Of a stretch of 33,304 nt of DNA, positions 17,402-25,110 are shown in pieces (within the stretch, counting starts at the first letter, position 1; every line of letters begins with the position of its first letter). The notes beneath the pieces are model-generated. The model saw only the letters and a list, made by a program, of their open reading frames with translations. It was not told the DNA's origin and ran no database searches. The position numbers were made by a program, and so were the translations under genes. The DNA is taken from positions 1-33,304 of the forward strand of contig JAGYJE010000021.1 in the NCBI GenBank assembly GCA_018402305.1. Direction: 5' to 3'. The DNA is from Puniceicoccaceae bacterium. GTDB lineage: Bacteria > Verrucomicrobiota > Verrucomicrobiia > Opitutales > Coraliomargaritaceae.

Positions 17402-17794
17402 CTACCAGACAAAAACCGGTGAGCTAATGGACGTGTCGCCTTTGGCCACAGTGAGGTTGTCGCCCTCTGCCCATTTCTCATCGTTAATGAGGAATTTGAA
17501 GCTGAGGTCGCCTTTGGCTTGGGTTGTTGAAAAAGTCCACTCGTAGGGCCCCACGTTTTCAAGCGGGGTGCCTTTGTTCCAGGATAGCCCATTCCCTTCC
17601 CCGCGGAGGTAGAGACTGTTTCCAAAGCCGACATCCACGCGGGCGATGATCGTGGTCTTTTTGACAGGTGCTTTCTTTGCAGCGACTTTTTTAGCTGGTG
17701 CTTTCTTCGCAGCAGCGGCTTTCACCGCCTTTTTGACAGCGACTTTTTTAGCAGCGGGTTTCGTAGTGGTTTTCGTAGCGGTTTTTTTGGCCAT
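17402..17794 (-). CDS. histone H1-like basic tail fused to a carbohydrate-binding (CBM20/48-like) domain
   Basis: 130 aa in two parts. Residues 1-48 are nearly pure Lys/Ala/Thr/Pro with KKxxxKK and AAKKAPAKKV-type repeats, like bacterial histone H1-like (HC1/AlgP-like) tails. Residues about 50-130 form a beta-sandwich-like domain (VGFGNSLYLRGEGNGLSWNK, PYEWTFSTTQAKGDLSFKF, NDEKWAEGDN) resembling starch-binding or isoamylase early-set modules that recognise alpha-glucans. There is no signal peptide, so the protein is cytosolic. Whether it binds DNA, glycogen or both is unknown. It converges with the lipocalin gene. Confidence 0.8.
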   Translation of the reverse strand: MAKKTATKTTTKPAAKKVAVKKAVKAAAAKKAPAKKVAAKKAPVKKTTIIARVDVGFGNSLYLRGEGNGLSWNKGTPLENVGPYEWTFSTTQAKGDLSFKFLINDEKWAEGDNLTVAKGDTSISSPVFVW

Positions 17795-17910
17795 AATAAC
17801 GAAATGTTTGAATAAGAATCTTAAGCGTTAAGCGGGTCGCAGGATTTGCGGTCCTGAGAGAGGAATGTTAGCAGAAAAAAAGCCAAATTGATAGTTAGAA
17901 ATGAAATAGC

Positions 17911-17955
17911 CCCCAATAACCCCAATAGCCCCAATAGCCCCAATAGCCCCAATAG
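17911..17955. repeat. 9-bp minisatellite, 5 copies
   Basis: The unit ccccaatag is repeated: the first copy is ccccaataa (17911-17919), then four perfect copies to 17955. The array ends two bases before the phoU stop codon (17958-17960), so it lies in the immediate 3' untranslated region of the pst operon. Read on the phoU strand the unit is CTATTGGGG. Confidence 0.95.
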
Positions 17956-17957
17956 CT

Positions 17958-18596
17958 CTATTCGCCTGTCAGTAGATAGATAACCTCTTCGGCAAGATTT
18001 TTGGCGTGGTCGGCGATGCGCTCGATGGATTTCGAGATGATGATAGTTTCAATCTGTGTGGAGACTTCGCCGTTTGCGGTGTTCATGGCATGGGAGAGCT
18101 TTTTAAAATTATCCTTGTTCAGCCGGTCGACTTCTTTGTCCCGCTCAATGATACCTTGAGCGAGTTCCAGGTCTTCTTCGAGAAACGAGGTGATGGCATC
18201 GCGCAGCATGGCGAAGGCGAGACGGCTCATTTCCTGGATCGCGACGGGGTCGTTAATCTTCCCGTCGCGGGTGAGGATGCTACGGGTGCGCTTGGCGATG
18301 CTGTGTGCCTCGTCGCCGGCGCGCTCCAGATCGTGGCTTGCCTTGATGGAAACAAAAACGAGCCGAACGTCGCTGGAAACCGGAGAGCGCAGCGTTATGT
18401 AGCGAACCGCGTCGCGGTTGATCTCCACCTCGAGCGCGTCGATCTGGTCGTCCATTGCAAAGGCGGCATCGATCTTCTCGAGGTCGCTTTCGATGAAGCC
18501 CTCGACCGCGAGACGGCCGGCTTCGTTGGCCTTTTCGCCCATGAAGATAAGTTTACTGCGGATGGCTTCGAGTTCTTTGTGGAAATAGCGTTCCAT
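17958..18596 (-). CDS. phoU: phosphate signalling protein PhoU
   Basis: Two three-helix bundles that couple the Pst transporter to the PhoR sensor and shut off the Pho regulon when phosphate is plentiful. At 212 aa it has the usual length. Metal-binding-type acidic motifs are visible in both repeats: [14 protein letters not shown] and [17 protein letters not shown] in the first, and [12 protein letters not shown] and [19 protein letters not shown] in the second. It is the last gene of pstSCAB-phoU, 39 bp after pstB. Confidence 0.97.
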   Translation of the reverse strand: MERYFHKELEAIRSKLIFMGEKANEAGRLAVEGFIESDLEKIDAAFAMDDQIDALEVEINRDAVRYITLRSPVSSDVRLVFVSIKASHDLERAGDEAHSIAKRTRSILTRDGKINDPVAIQEMSRLAFAMLRDAITSFLEEDLELAQGIIERDKEVDRLNKDNFKKLSHAMNTANGEVSTQIETIIISKSIERIADHAKNLAEEVIYLLTGE

Positions 18597-18635
18597 GATT
18601 GAAAATAATTTGAAAGTGGGCTGGCGGTCTTACGA

Positions 18636-19433
18636 TCATCCAAAGCGTCCCGAGACATAGGCTTCGGTCTGATCGTTTTTCGGATTCATAAAGATCGTAT
18701 CGGTGATGTCATACTCGATGAGTTTGCCAAGATAGAAGAAAGCAGTGCGGTCAGAAACCCGGGCGGCCTGCTGCATATTATGCGTCACGATGACGATGGT
18801 GTATTCCTTCTTGAGCTCATGAATGAGTTCCTCGACCTTTCCCGTGGCGATGGGGTCGAGGGCCGAGCAGGGCTCATCCATAAGGAGCACCTCGGGGCTG
18901 TTGGCAATGGCCCGCGCGATGCAAAGCCGCTGCATCTGACCGCCCGACATACTGAGCGCGCTTTCGTGGAGGCGGTCTTTCACCTCATCCCAGAGGGCCG
19001 CGCCGCGGAGGCTGCGTTCGACGACCTCGTCGAGCTCCGAGCGGCGGTTGCGCCCGGCGATGCGCAGGCTGAAAACGATGTTTTCGTAGATCGACTTGGG
19101 GAAGGGGTTGTATTTTTGAAAGACCATGCCGATCCGCTTGCGCAATGAAATGACTTCGAGGGCGGGATCGTAGATGCTTTGCCCGCCGATCGTGATATCG
19201 CCCTTGTGGACGATGCCCTCGATCAGGTCGTTCATGCGGTTGATGCTGCGAAGCAGCGTCGATTTACCGCAACCCGACGGCCCGATAAAAGCGGTGACCT
19301 GCTTCTTCGGAATGTTGAGGTTGAGGTCGAAGAGCACCTGCGCCGAGCCATACCAAAAATTATAGTCATCCTTGATCTGGATAAATGGCTCGAAGTCTTC
19401 TTTCTGTGATGTGGTCGTGGTTTCTTGGCTCAT
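18636..19433 (-). CDS. pstB: phosphate ABC transporter ATP-binding protein
   Basis: ATPase of the high-affinity phosphate importer. Walker [10 protein letters not shown] is at residues 51-59, the Q-loop is in [13 protein letters not shown], the ABC signature SMSGGQMQR is at about 161-169, Walker B is [12 protein letters not shown] at about 182-193, and the switch His is in [18 protein letters not shown] is characteristic of PstB. 265 aa. A 120-bp spacer with repeats separates it from pstA. Confidence 0.97.
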   Translation of the reverse strand: MSQETTTTSQKEDFEPFIQIKDDYNFWYGSAQVLFDLNLNIPKKQVTAFIGPSGCGKSTLLRSINRMNDLIEGIVHKGDITIGGQSIYDPALEVISLRKRIGMVFQKYNPFPKSIYENIVFSLRIAGRNRRSELDEVVERSLRGAALWDEVKDRLHESALSMSGGQMQRLCIARAIANSPEVLLMDEPCSALDPIATGKVEELIHELKKEYTIVIVTHNMQQAARVSDRTAFFYLGKLIEYDITDTIFMNPKNDQTEAYVSGRFG

Positions 19434-19490
19434 AGTGGAAAGGTGTGAACCCGCGTCGTAGGCTGAGTATGCAGGACAAGAGGTATAAGC

Positions 19491-19554
19491 TTCAGGTTTC
19501 AGGTTTCTGGCCTCAGGTTTCAGGCCTCAGCCCTCAGGTTTCAGGCCTCAGCCC
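19491..19554. repeat. 21-bp tandem repeat between pstA and pstB
   Basis: Two perfect copies of a 21-bp unit occupy 19513-19533 and 19534-19554. The unit starts TCAGGTTTCAGGCC and ends TCAGCCC. A third, degenerate block (19491-19512) carries TCAGGTTTCAGG. The array lies directly after the pstA stop within the operon, so it is transcribed. Confidence 0.9.
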
Positions 19555-19555
19555 T

Positions 19556-21250
19556 TTAAAAAGTATCGCCTTTGTATTTACGGCGCAGGTGGTTGCGGAG
19601 GGTGATCGCGCTCAGGTTCAGCACGATGACGAGGACGATGAGCAGCAGCGTCGTGGCAAAAACCATGGGTTTGGCGGCGTCTGAATCGGGCGATTGGAAG
19701 GCGAGGTCATAAATATGGAAGCCGAGGTGCATGAACTTGCGGTCGAGGTGGAAGAAGGGAAATGCGCCGTCCAGCGGTAGAGTGGGCGCCAGCTTGACGA
19801 CACCCACGAGCATAAGCGGGGCCACTTCACCGGCGCCGCGGGCCATGGCCAAAATAAGTCCGGTTAAAATGCCGGGAGCGCTGGCCGGGAGCACGATGCG
19901 CTGGATGGTCTGCCACTTGGAGGCACCACAGGCCAGAGCCGCTTCGCGCATGCCGCGCGGCACGGCGGAGAGGGCTTCTTCGGTGGCGACGATGACGACT
20001 GGCACGGTCATCAGGGCAAGCGTGAGCGAGGCCCAGAGGATCCCGCCCGTGCCAAAGGTGGCGGTGGGGAGGCGCTTGCTGAAAAACAGTTCATCGATGC
20101 TGCCCCCCAGCACATAAACGAAGAACCCGAGCCCGAAGACGCCGTAAACGATCGAAGGCACCCCGGCCAGGTTATTTACGGAGATGCGCACGGCCCGCAC
20201 GATGACCCCCTGGGAGGCATATTCACGGAGGTAGATCGCGGCCACCACACCAAAGGGCATGACCGCGATACTCATGAGGAGCGTCATGACAAAGGTCCCG
20301 AAAATCGCGGGGAAGATCCCGCCCTCAGTGTTTGCCTCGCGTGGGTCCTCCGAAACGAAGCGCCAGATTTGCCTGAAAAAGAAGCCGACCTTGTCCGGAA
20401 GGCTCATTTCGTTGGGGAAGTGGGCCTGTGTAATGTTGTCAAACCCGATCCGGCGCTCCTCCCCGGATGGCAGGCGCAGGCGAACGGAGTCCTCGGCGCG
20501 GCGGTCGCGCAAGGCGCGGGCCTCGGCCGCGAGGTCATTATATTTCAACTGCAGCGCCTCACGTTGAGCGGTCAATTTCTGCATCCTATCCGAGCTCTCG
20601 GCGGCCGCTGCACCGAGTTCATCCCGCAGGGCCCGCTGCTCGAGGCGGATGGACTCCATCCGGCTGTTGATCCGCCCGATCTGCTGCCTTTCGATCTTGG
20701 TGTAGGCCTTCAGGCGTTCATTGCTCGCCTCAATGGTTTCGAAGAGCGTCGACCGGAGCGCGTCCGGTTCTGTGATGCTGCTGCCATCTGCCAGATCGAT
20801 GGCGACGGGGTAGCCCAAGGCATCTCCGAACTCGATACGCTCCAGCTGGAGGATGCCGTCGGCAGGGGTGAACCGGGGCTTTCCGGACGCGTCGCGCAGG
20901 ATTTGGTCGGAGTCGACGAAGTGGTACATCTGCCCGTAGGCATCTTTGTTTCCGGTAAAAAACTGAAACTCCCGGGTCAGGCGGACGCCTTCTTCCTGCA
21001 GCCGCTTGTAGCGCTCGAGGGCGATGGCACCGGCAAAATCCTTTCCGTTGGTCGGACCGGCAGTGGCCCCCTCGACGAGCTCGACCTGATAGATCGTGTC
21101 CGGCCAAAACATGGACAGGCCATTCTTTAGAATGACGGCGAGCAGCCCGGCAATCAGCAGGATGCCGACACCCAGCCCCATTCCGGTAAACCAGACCAGC
21201 GCCTCGCCTTTTGGGCGGATCGATTTGGAATATGCGTGCGGTTCAGGCAT
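19556..21250 (-). CDS. pstA: phosphate ABC transporter permease PstA, long form
   Basis: Inner-membrane channel subunit of the phosphate importer. At 564 aa it is nearly twice the E. coli length (about 296). Segment 1 is a membrane helix (GLGVGILLIAGLLAVILKNG). Residues about 45-290 form an extracytoplasmic insert containing a long coiled coil (ERLKAYTKIERQQIGRINS through AEARALRDRRAED). The permease core of about 270 residues follows, with the EAA loop PRGMREAALACGASKWQTIQ and RGAGEVAPLMLVG. Long PstA proteins are known in Pseudomonas-type operons. Start ATG 21250, 54 bp after pstC. Confidence 0.95.
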   Translation of the reverse strand: MPEPHAYSKSIRPKGEALVWFTGMGLGVGILLIAGLLAVILKNGLSMFWPDTIYQVELVEGATAGPTNGKDFAGAIALERYKRLQEEGVRLTREFQFFTGNKDAYGQMYHFVDSDQILRDASGKPRFTPADGILQLERIEFGDALGYPVAIDLADGSSITEPDALRSTLFETIEASNERLKAYTKIERQQIGRINSRMESIRLEQRALRDELGAAAAESSDRMQKLTAQREALQLKYNDLAAEARALRDRRAEDSVRLRLPSGEERRIGFDNITQAHFPNEMSLPDKVGFFFRQIWRFVSEDPREANTEGGIFPAIFGTFVMTLLMSIAVMPFGVVAAIYLREYASQGVIVRAVRISVNNLAGVPSIVYGVFGLGFFVYVLGGSIDELFFSKRLPTATFGTGGILWASLTLALMTVPVVIVATEEALSAVPRGMREAALACGASKWQTIQRIVLPASAPGILTGLILAMARGAGEVAPLMLVGVVKLAPTLPLDGAFPFFHLDRKFMHLGFHIYDLAFQSPDSDAAKPMVFATTLLLIVLVIVLNLSAITLRNHLRRKYKGDTF

Positions 21251-21304
21251 GGGCGTGGGTGGCAGAGTGCTCGTGGAGGGAAAGAAATGTGGTCGCGTAG
21301 CGCA

Positions 21305-23662
21305 CTAGATCGTTTTGTATTTCTCGCGCAGGTGTTGGCGCGTGATCTCGGCGACGGTGTTGAGAAAAAAGGTCAGAAGGAAAAGTGCCATGGCGCCAAG
21401 GAAAAGCGTGCGGTAGAGGGTGCTGAATTGAGGGGCCTCCGGCAGCTCAACCGCGATGTTTGCCGCCAGTGTGCGCATGCCGTTGAAGATGTTCCACTCC
21501 ATGATCGGCGTGTTTCCGGTGGCCATAAGCAGAATCATGGTTTCACCGACGGCGCGCCCAAACCCGATGATCGTGGCCGAAAAAATACCCGGCGAGGCGG
21601 TGGGCAGAATGACGCGCCAGGTCGTTTGCCAGCGGCTGGCACCCAGGGCCAACGAGGCGGAGGTGAGGTAGGGTGGTACGTTGGTCAGCGCATCCTCCGA
21701 AATCGTGAAAATAATGGGAATCACGGCGAAGCCCATCATGAGACCGACCACCAGCGAGTTGCGCTGCTCGAAGCTGCCGCCTGTCGTCTCGACCCACCAC
21801 TGGCGGAAATTCCCGACCTTGGCCCCGATATCAGGATCATAGACACGGAAGACAAGTGCCTCCAGAGTGGGCCCCAGCTGCCAGGCGATGTAGCCGACGA
21901 CAAGAATAACCGGGATAATGACCAACCACTCGGAGCCGGGGCGAATAAAGTTGCGGATGGTCTGCGGCAAGCGTCCCCAGAAGTAGCCCAGAAGTGCGGC
22001 GCTGAGCGGGATGGTGATCAGCATGAGCAGAACGGACGGCACCCGGTCCTCAATCAAGGGAGCTAGCCAGAGTGCGGCGAGGAAGCCGAGCACGACGGAG
22101 GGCAGGGAGGCCATGATCTCCATGGCAGGCTTGATGTAGCGCTTGGCCTCCGGCCGAAGATACTGCGATACATAAATCGCGGCGAGCACCGCGATAGGCA
22201 TGGCAAAGAGCATGGCATAGAGCGTTCCCTTGATGGAACCGAAGAAAAGGTTCACGATCGAGAGCTTGGGCTCGAAGTCTGAGGTGCCGCTGGAGGACTG
22301 CCACTCAAATTCGGGAGCCGATTTGCCCTCATACCAGATCTTGCCGAAGAAGGCCTTCCAGCCCGCGTTCGGGTGCGGGTCGTCGAGCGCGTAGACGTGG
22401 AGCCGCTCATCAGTGTCGTAGGCGAAGATCGAGTCCCAGCGGGGACCGAGGGCGATATTTTTAGGTTGATAGTCGGTCGTTACCTCCCAGCGGATTTCCC
22501 CGGTCGTGCTGTAGCGGAGCGAGAGTTGCCCCTCGTTGGCCAGGAGAAAGCCCCGATTGCGCTGAGCGGCGCTGAAGTCCGTAGCACCGCCGCCCTCCAG
22601 CTGCGAAAAATCTTTGATCCGGGTGTAGAGGATCTGGCCAGCGTCCGCATCCAGGTAGCTGGCCAGCGTTACATTGGCCCCCGATTCGGAGGTGAGGATG
22701 AGCGACTGTTTGCCCAACAGCCAATCGATGGAGAAGATCGACGGATCGCTCTTCTCGGCAAACGGACGAAGCTTCTGCACGCGCTCCAGCTGATCGCCCC
22801 GGAGGCTCAGGTAGTAGAGCCAGCCGCCTTCTGTGGTGACAAGAATCCGGTCGCCCCGTCCGCCGATGAGTAGGCGCTCGGGCTTCTCGTCGGTGATGGC
22901 CGTATCGAGGTTGATCTGCTTGTCAGCCACCAGCGTGGCCGCACCAAAGAGGCTCGATCGAACGGTGTAGGTTTGCAGCGTGACCTTGGTTTGGCCATCG
23001 ACTTCCTGCAGAAAAGCGATGGAGCGATTCGTTGATGAGTCGTAAAAGGCGATCTCACGGATAGGCGCTTCCGAAACACTCAATGGCGGTAAAAGCTCCG
23101 ACTCTACAGCCACCACAACACGGCGAGAGCGGTCCTCCAAAAACTCGGTGCGGTAATTGATTTTGAGAAGCGCGATGCGCCCATCGGCGGAGCCCAGGGC
23201 GATTTCGCCCGTGTAGGCATCGTAGTAAAAAGCGGTCCATGTCTTTTCCGGCAGATCCGTGTCCACCGCAAAGAGACCCCGTGGCCCGATTTCCAGCTTC
23301 ATGGAGTCCTGCGCACCGACCCGTCCGTAGGTTCGAGTCGTCAGGTCGCGCGGTAAATCGGCGAAGTGCAGCTCGCCCGAGCGACTGAGGAAAAACGGGA
23401 GTTCGCCCCATTCATCGACACCCATCACAACGACGTCCTCGACCGGCACCGCCACCTGCCCCACGGCTTTGACAGAGGGCTTTCCAAAGAGCGGGAGGAT
23501 CTGCACGAAGATAAAGGCAAAGATCGCAAAGACCGCCAGCATGACCAACCAGCCACCGAACTTGATGACCAGCGTCATCAACCGGTCGAGTAGCAGCGTG
23601 CCGCGCGCTACCGTGAAGCGCTCCCCGGAGGGTATGTGCGGTATGTGCGGGTCGGGACTCAT
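21305..23662 (-). CDS. pstC: phosphate ABC transporter permease PstC, long form with large extracytoplasmic domain
   Basis: Second channel subunit. At 785 aa it is more than twice the E. coli length (about 319). One membrane helix (GGWLVMLAVFAIFAFIFVQI, residues about 36-55) is followed by about 420 residues of beta-rich sequence with repeated strand-turn patterns (SADGRIALLKI, ESGANVTLASY, NEGQLSLRYS, YDTDERLHVYAL). These look like a beta-propeller-type sensor or docking domain in the periplasm. The permease core starts near residue 480, with the EAA region ASLALGASRWQTTWRVILP and GRAVGETMILLMATG. The long form is known from Pseudomonas-type operons; the function of the added domain is unclear. 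Confidence 0.94.
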   Translation of the reverse strand: MSPDPHIPHIPSGERFTVARGTLLLDRLMTLVIKFGGWLVMLAVFAIFAFIFVQILPLFGKPSVKAVGQVAVPVEDVVVMGVDEWGELPFFLSRSGELHFADLPRDLTTRTYGRVGAQDSMKLEIGPRGLFAVDTDLPEKTWTAFYYDAYTGEIALGSADGRIALLKINYRTEFLEDRSRRVVVAVESELLPPLSVSEAPIREIAFYDSSTNRSIAFLQEVDGQTKVTLQTYTVRSSLFGAATLVADKQINLDTAITDEKPERLLIGGRGDRILVTTEGGWLYYLSLRGDQLERVQKLRPFAEKSDPSIFSIDWLLGKQSLILTSESGANVTLASYLDADAGQILYTRIKDFSQLEGGGATDFSAAQRNRGFLLANEGQLSLRYSTTGEIRWEVTTDYQPKNIALGPRWDSIFAYDTDERLHVYALDDPHPNAGWKAFFGKIWYEGKSAPEFEWQSSSGTSDFEPKLSIVNLFFGSIKGTLYAMLFAMPIAVLAAIYVSQYLRPEAKRYIKPAMEIMASLPSVVLGFLAALWLAPLIEDRVPSVLLMLITIPLSAALLGYFWGRLPQTIRNFIRPGSEWLVIIPVILVVGYIAWQLGPTLEALVFRVYDPDIGAKVGNFRQWWVETTGGSFEQRNSLVVGLMMGFAVIPIIFTISEDALTNVPPYLTSASLALGASRWQTTWRVILPTASPGIFSATIIGFGRAVGETMILLMATGNTPIMEWNIFNGMRTLAANIAVELPEAPQFSTLYRTLFLGAMALFLLTFFLNTVAEITRQHLREKYKTI

Positions 23663-23749
23663 ACTTCCTGGGGCGCTCCCAGGGCCGGACCGTAAAAACT
23701 TTGAATGAAGATCATGATCAGCGAAAAAGGGCGAAACTGCCGCAATGGC

Positions 23750-23778
23750 AAAAAGAAAGCGGGCCGGGAGGCCCCCGC
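23750..23778 (-). terminator. Rho-independent terminator or attenuator between pstS and pstC
   Basis: On the minus strand GCGGGGGCC-TCCC-GGCCCGC folds into a GC-rich hairpin with a two-base bulge, followed directly by TTTCTTTTT. It sits about 20-50 bp after the pstS stop, so it would end most transcripts after pstS and allow partial read-through into pstCAB-phoU. Confidence 0.7.
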
Positions 23779-23800
23779 CCAGGTGAATTTTGCGTGACGC

Positions 23801-24763
23801 TTACCGCAGCGCTCCCAGGATCTGCGCCGCAATGGGCGCGGGTAGCGGATAGTAGCCATCTTTGGCCACGACCTCCTGGCCCTGCTTCGAGAGCACGAAG
23901 CGCAGGAACTCGAAGGTCAGGGTATCCATCGGTTCGCGCGGGTCGCGGTTCACGTAGACCAGCAGCTGGCGGGCCAGCGGATACGACCCGTTCAGGCAAT
24001 TTTCCTCGGTGGGTTCCACTCCATCAATCTGAATCGCTTTCACCCCCGAGGTGGTGTAGCCGATGCCGGAATAGCCGATGCCCGCCAGGTCCGAGCCAAT
24101 GCCCTGGACCACGGAGGAAGAGCCGGGCTGTTCCTTGACGTTCGATGAGAAGTCGCCACCGGCCAAAGCCACCTTCTTGAAAAAGCCATAGGTGCCCGAA
24201 GCACTGTTGCGTCCATACAGACTCAGAGCCCGGTCCCCCAAGCTCCCCTCCAGCCCGAGTTGCCCCCACTCCGTGATAGGCGTCCCGCCCTTGCGGTAGG
24301 TGTTGGAAAAAATGGAGTCGATCTGCTGCGGAGAGACAGTCTCGATGGGATTGTCCTTATTGACGAAGACGGCCAGCGCATCAATCCCCGTGCCCACCAT
24401 GGTCGGCTTGTAGCCGAAGCGCGCTTCGAAGGCGTCGATTTCCGAACCCTTCATTTCGCGGCTCATTGGCCCAATCTGAGCGGTGCCTTCGATCAAGGCG
24501 GGCGGCGCGGTGGAGGAGCCCTTGCCTTCGATCTGGATGTTCACATTGGGATAAATGGCCTCGAAGCCCTCCGCCCAAAGCGTCATCAGGTTGTTCAGCG
24601 TATCGGACCCAATGGAATTGAGGTTTCCAGATACGCCCGAAACCGGCTCGTAAACGGGGAGGTTTGGATCGACCTTTGCCTGGGAGACCATGGGCAGGGC
24701 AGCTATGATCAGGAGTGTAGAAAGGAGTGCGGCAATGGAGCAGGTTCGTTCGGTGGTTTTCAT
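23801..24763 (-). CDS. pstS: phosphate ABC transporter substrate-binding protein
   Basis: Periplasmic phosphate-binding protein feeding PstCAB. Start at ATG 24763 gives 320 aa with a clean signal peptide (MKTTERTCSIAALLSTLLII then ALPMVSQA). The open frame extends to 24871, but that would place the signal internally. Ligand-binding motifs are GSDTLNNLMTLWAEGF, GKGSSTAPPALIEG, GPMSREM, GRNSASGTYGFFK and GIGYSG, as in the Pseudomonas-type PstS family. The C-terminus is complete. No Shine-Dalgarno sequence is visible; the leader is TCCTCCACGC followed by TTT. Confidence 0.95.
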   Translation of the reverse strand: MKTTERTCSIAALLSTLLIIAALPMVSQAKVDPNLPVYEPVSGVSGNLNSIGSDTLNNLMTLWAEGFEAIYPNVNIQIEGKGSSTAPPALIEGTAQIGPMSREMKGSEIDAFEARFGYKPTMVGTGIDALAVFVNKDNPIETVSPQQIDSIFSNTYRKGGTPITEWGQLGLEGSLGDRALSLYGRNSASGTYGFFKKVALAGGDFSSNVKEQPGSSSVVQGIGSDLAGIGYSGIGYTTSGVKAIQIDGVEPTEENCLNGSYPLARQLLVYVNRDPREPMDTLTFEFLRFVLSKQGQEVVAKDGYYPLPAPIAAQILGALR

Positions 24764-25110
24764 AAAGCGTGGAGGAGATGATTCGGGTAGATAGAAAACT
24801 TTTAACAATACTGCGCAATTGTAACAAAAATGCGGCATATTTGTTACAGGAAGGTAAACAAGGCAGCTCAAACGAATCCCCTACCCGGAGCGGGGGCATC
24901 CTGCCCGCGCCGATCGCGCCCCTCATCCCACCCCACGCTCCCCAGCCCGCATCCCCGGCAAATCCCCGCGCCTCGCTCGTGTTACGGAATCGTGTCAAAA
25001 CGGCGGCAATTGTTACAGCCGGGTGATTTTCGTCACGCTGCCACAGTTTGTGGTTGAGCTTGGCCGCAACGCCACCAAAAGAGCGCTTTCTTTTTTCTAG
25101 AAACTCGCCC
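24764..25110. other. 347-bp divergent regulatory region between pstS and the TonB receptor
   Basis: No gene recognised. It holds the 29-bp palindrome and Pho-box-like promoter of pstS (24805-24848), a GC-rich stretch (about 24890-24970), further GTTACA/TGTCA-type half sites (CGTGTCA 24991-24997, TTGTTAC 25010-25016) and a small hairpin CCACA-GTT-TGTGG at 25041-25053. I could not place a convincing plus-strand promoter for the receptor. Confidence 0.6.
24805..24848 (-). promoter_or_regulatory. Pho-box-like promoter of pstS within a 29-bp palindrome
   Basis: 24820-24848 reads TGTAACAAAAATGC, a central G, then GCATATTTGTTACA: a palindrome with a single mismatch. On the minus strand it reads CTGTAAC-AAAT-ATGCCGC-ATTT-TTGTTAC, i.e. 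7-mers with 4-bp AT spacers at 11-bp phase, as in PhoB sites. Ten bases after TTGTTAC lies a -10-like TATTGT (24810-24805). PhoB as the binder is inference from position and geometry. Confidence 0.55.

Noticed and set aside
17911..17955. CRISPR-like array
   Set aside because: Period of 9 bp with no spacers; a simple minisatellite.
24978..25040. Second Pho box for the TonB receptor
   Set aside because: CGTGTTA, CGTGTCA and TTGTTAC are present, but the spacing (13 and 19 bp) does not fit the 11-bp phase and no -10 follows.
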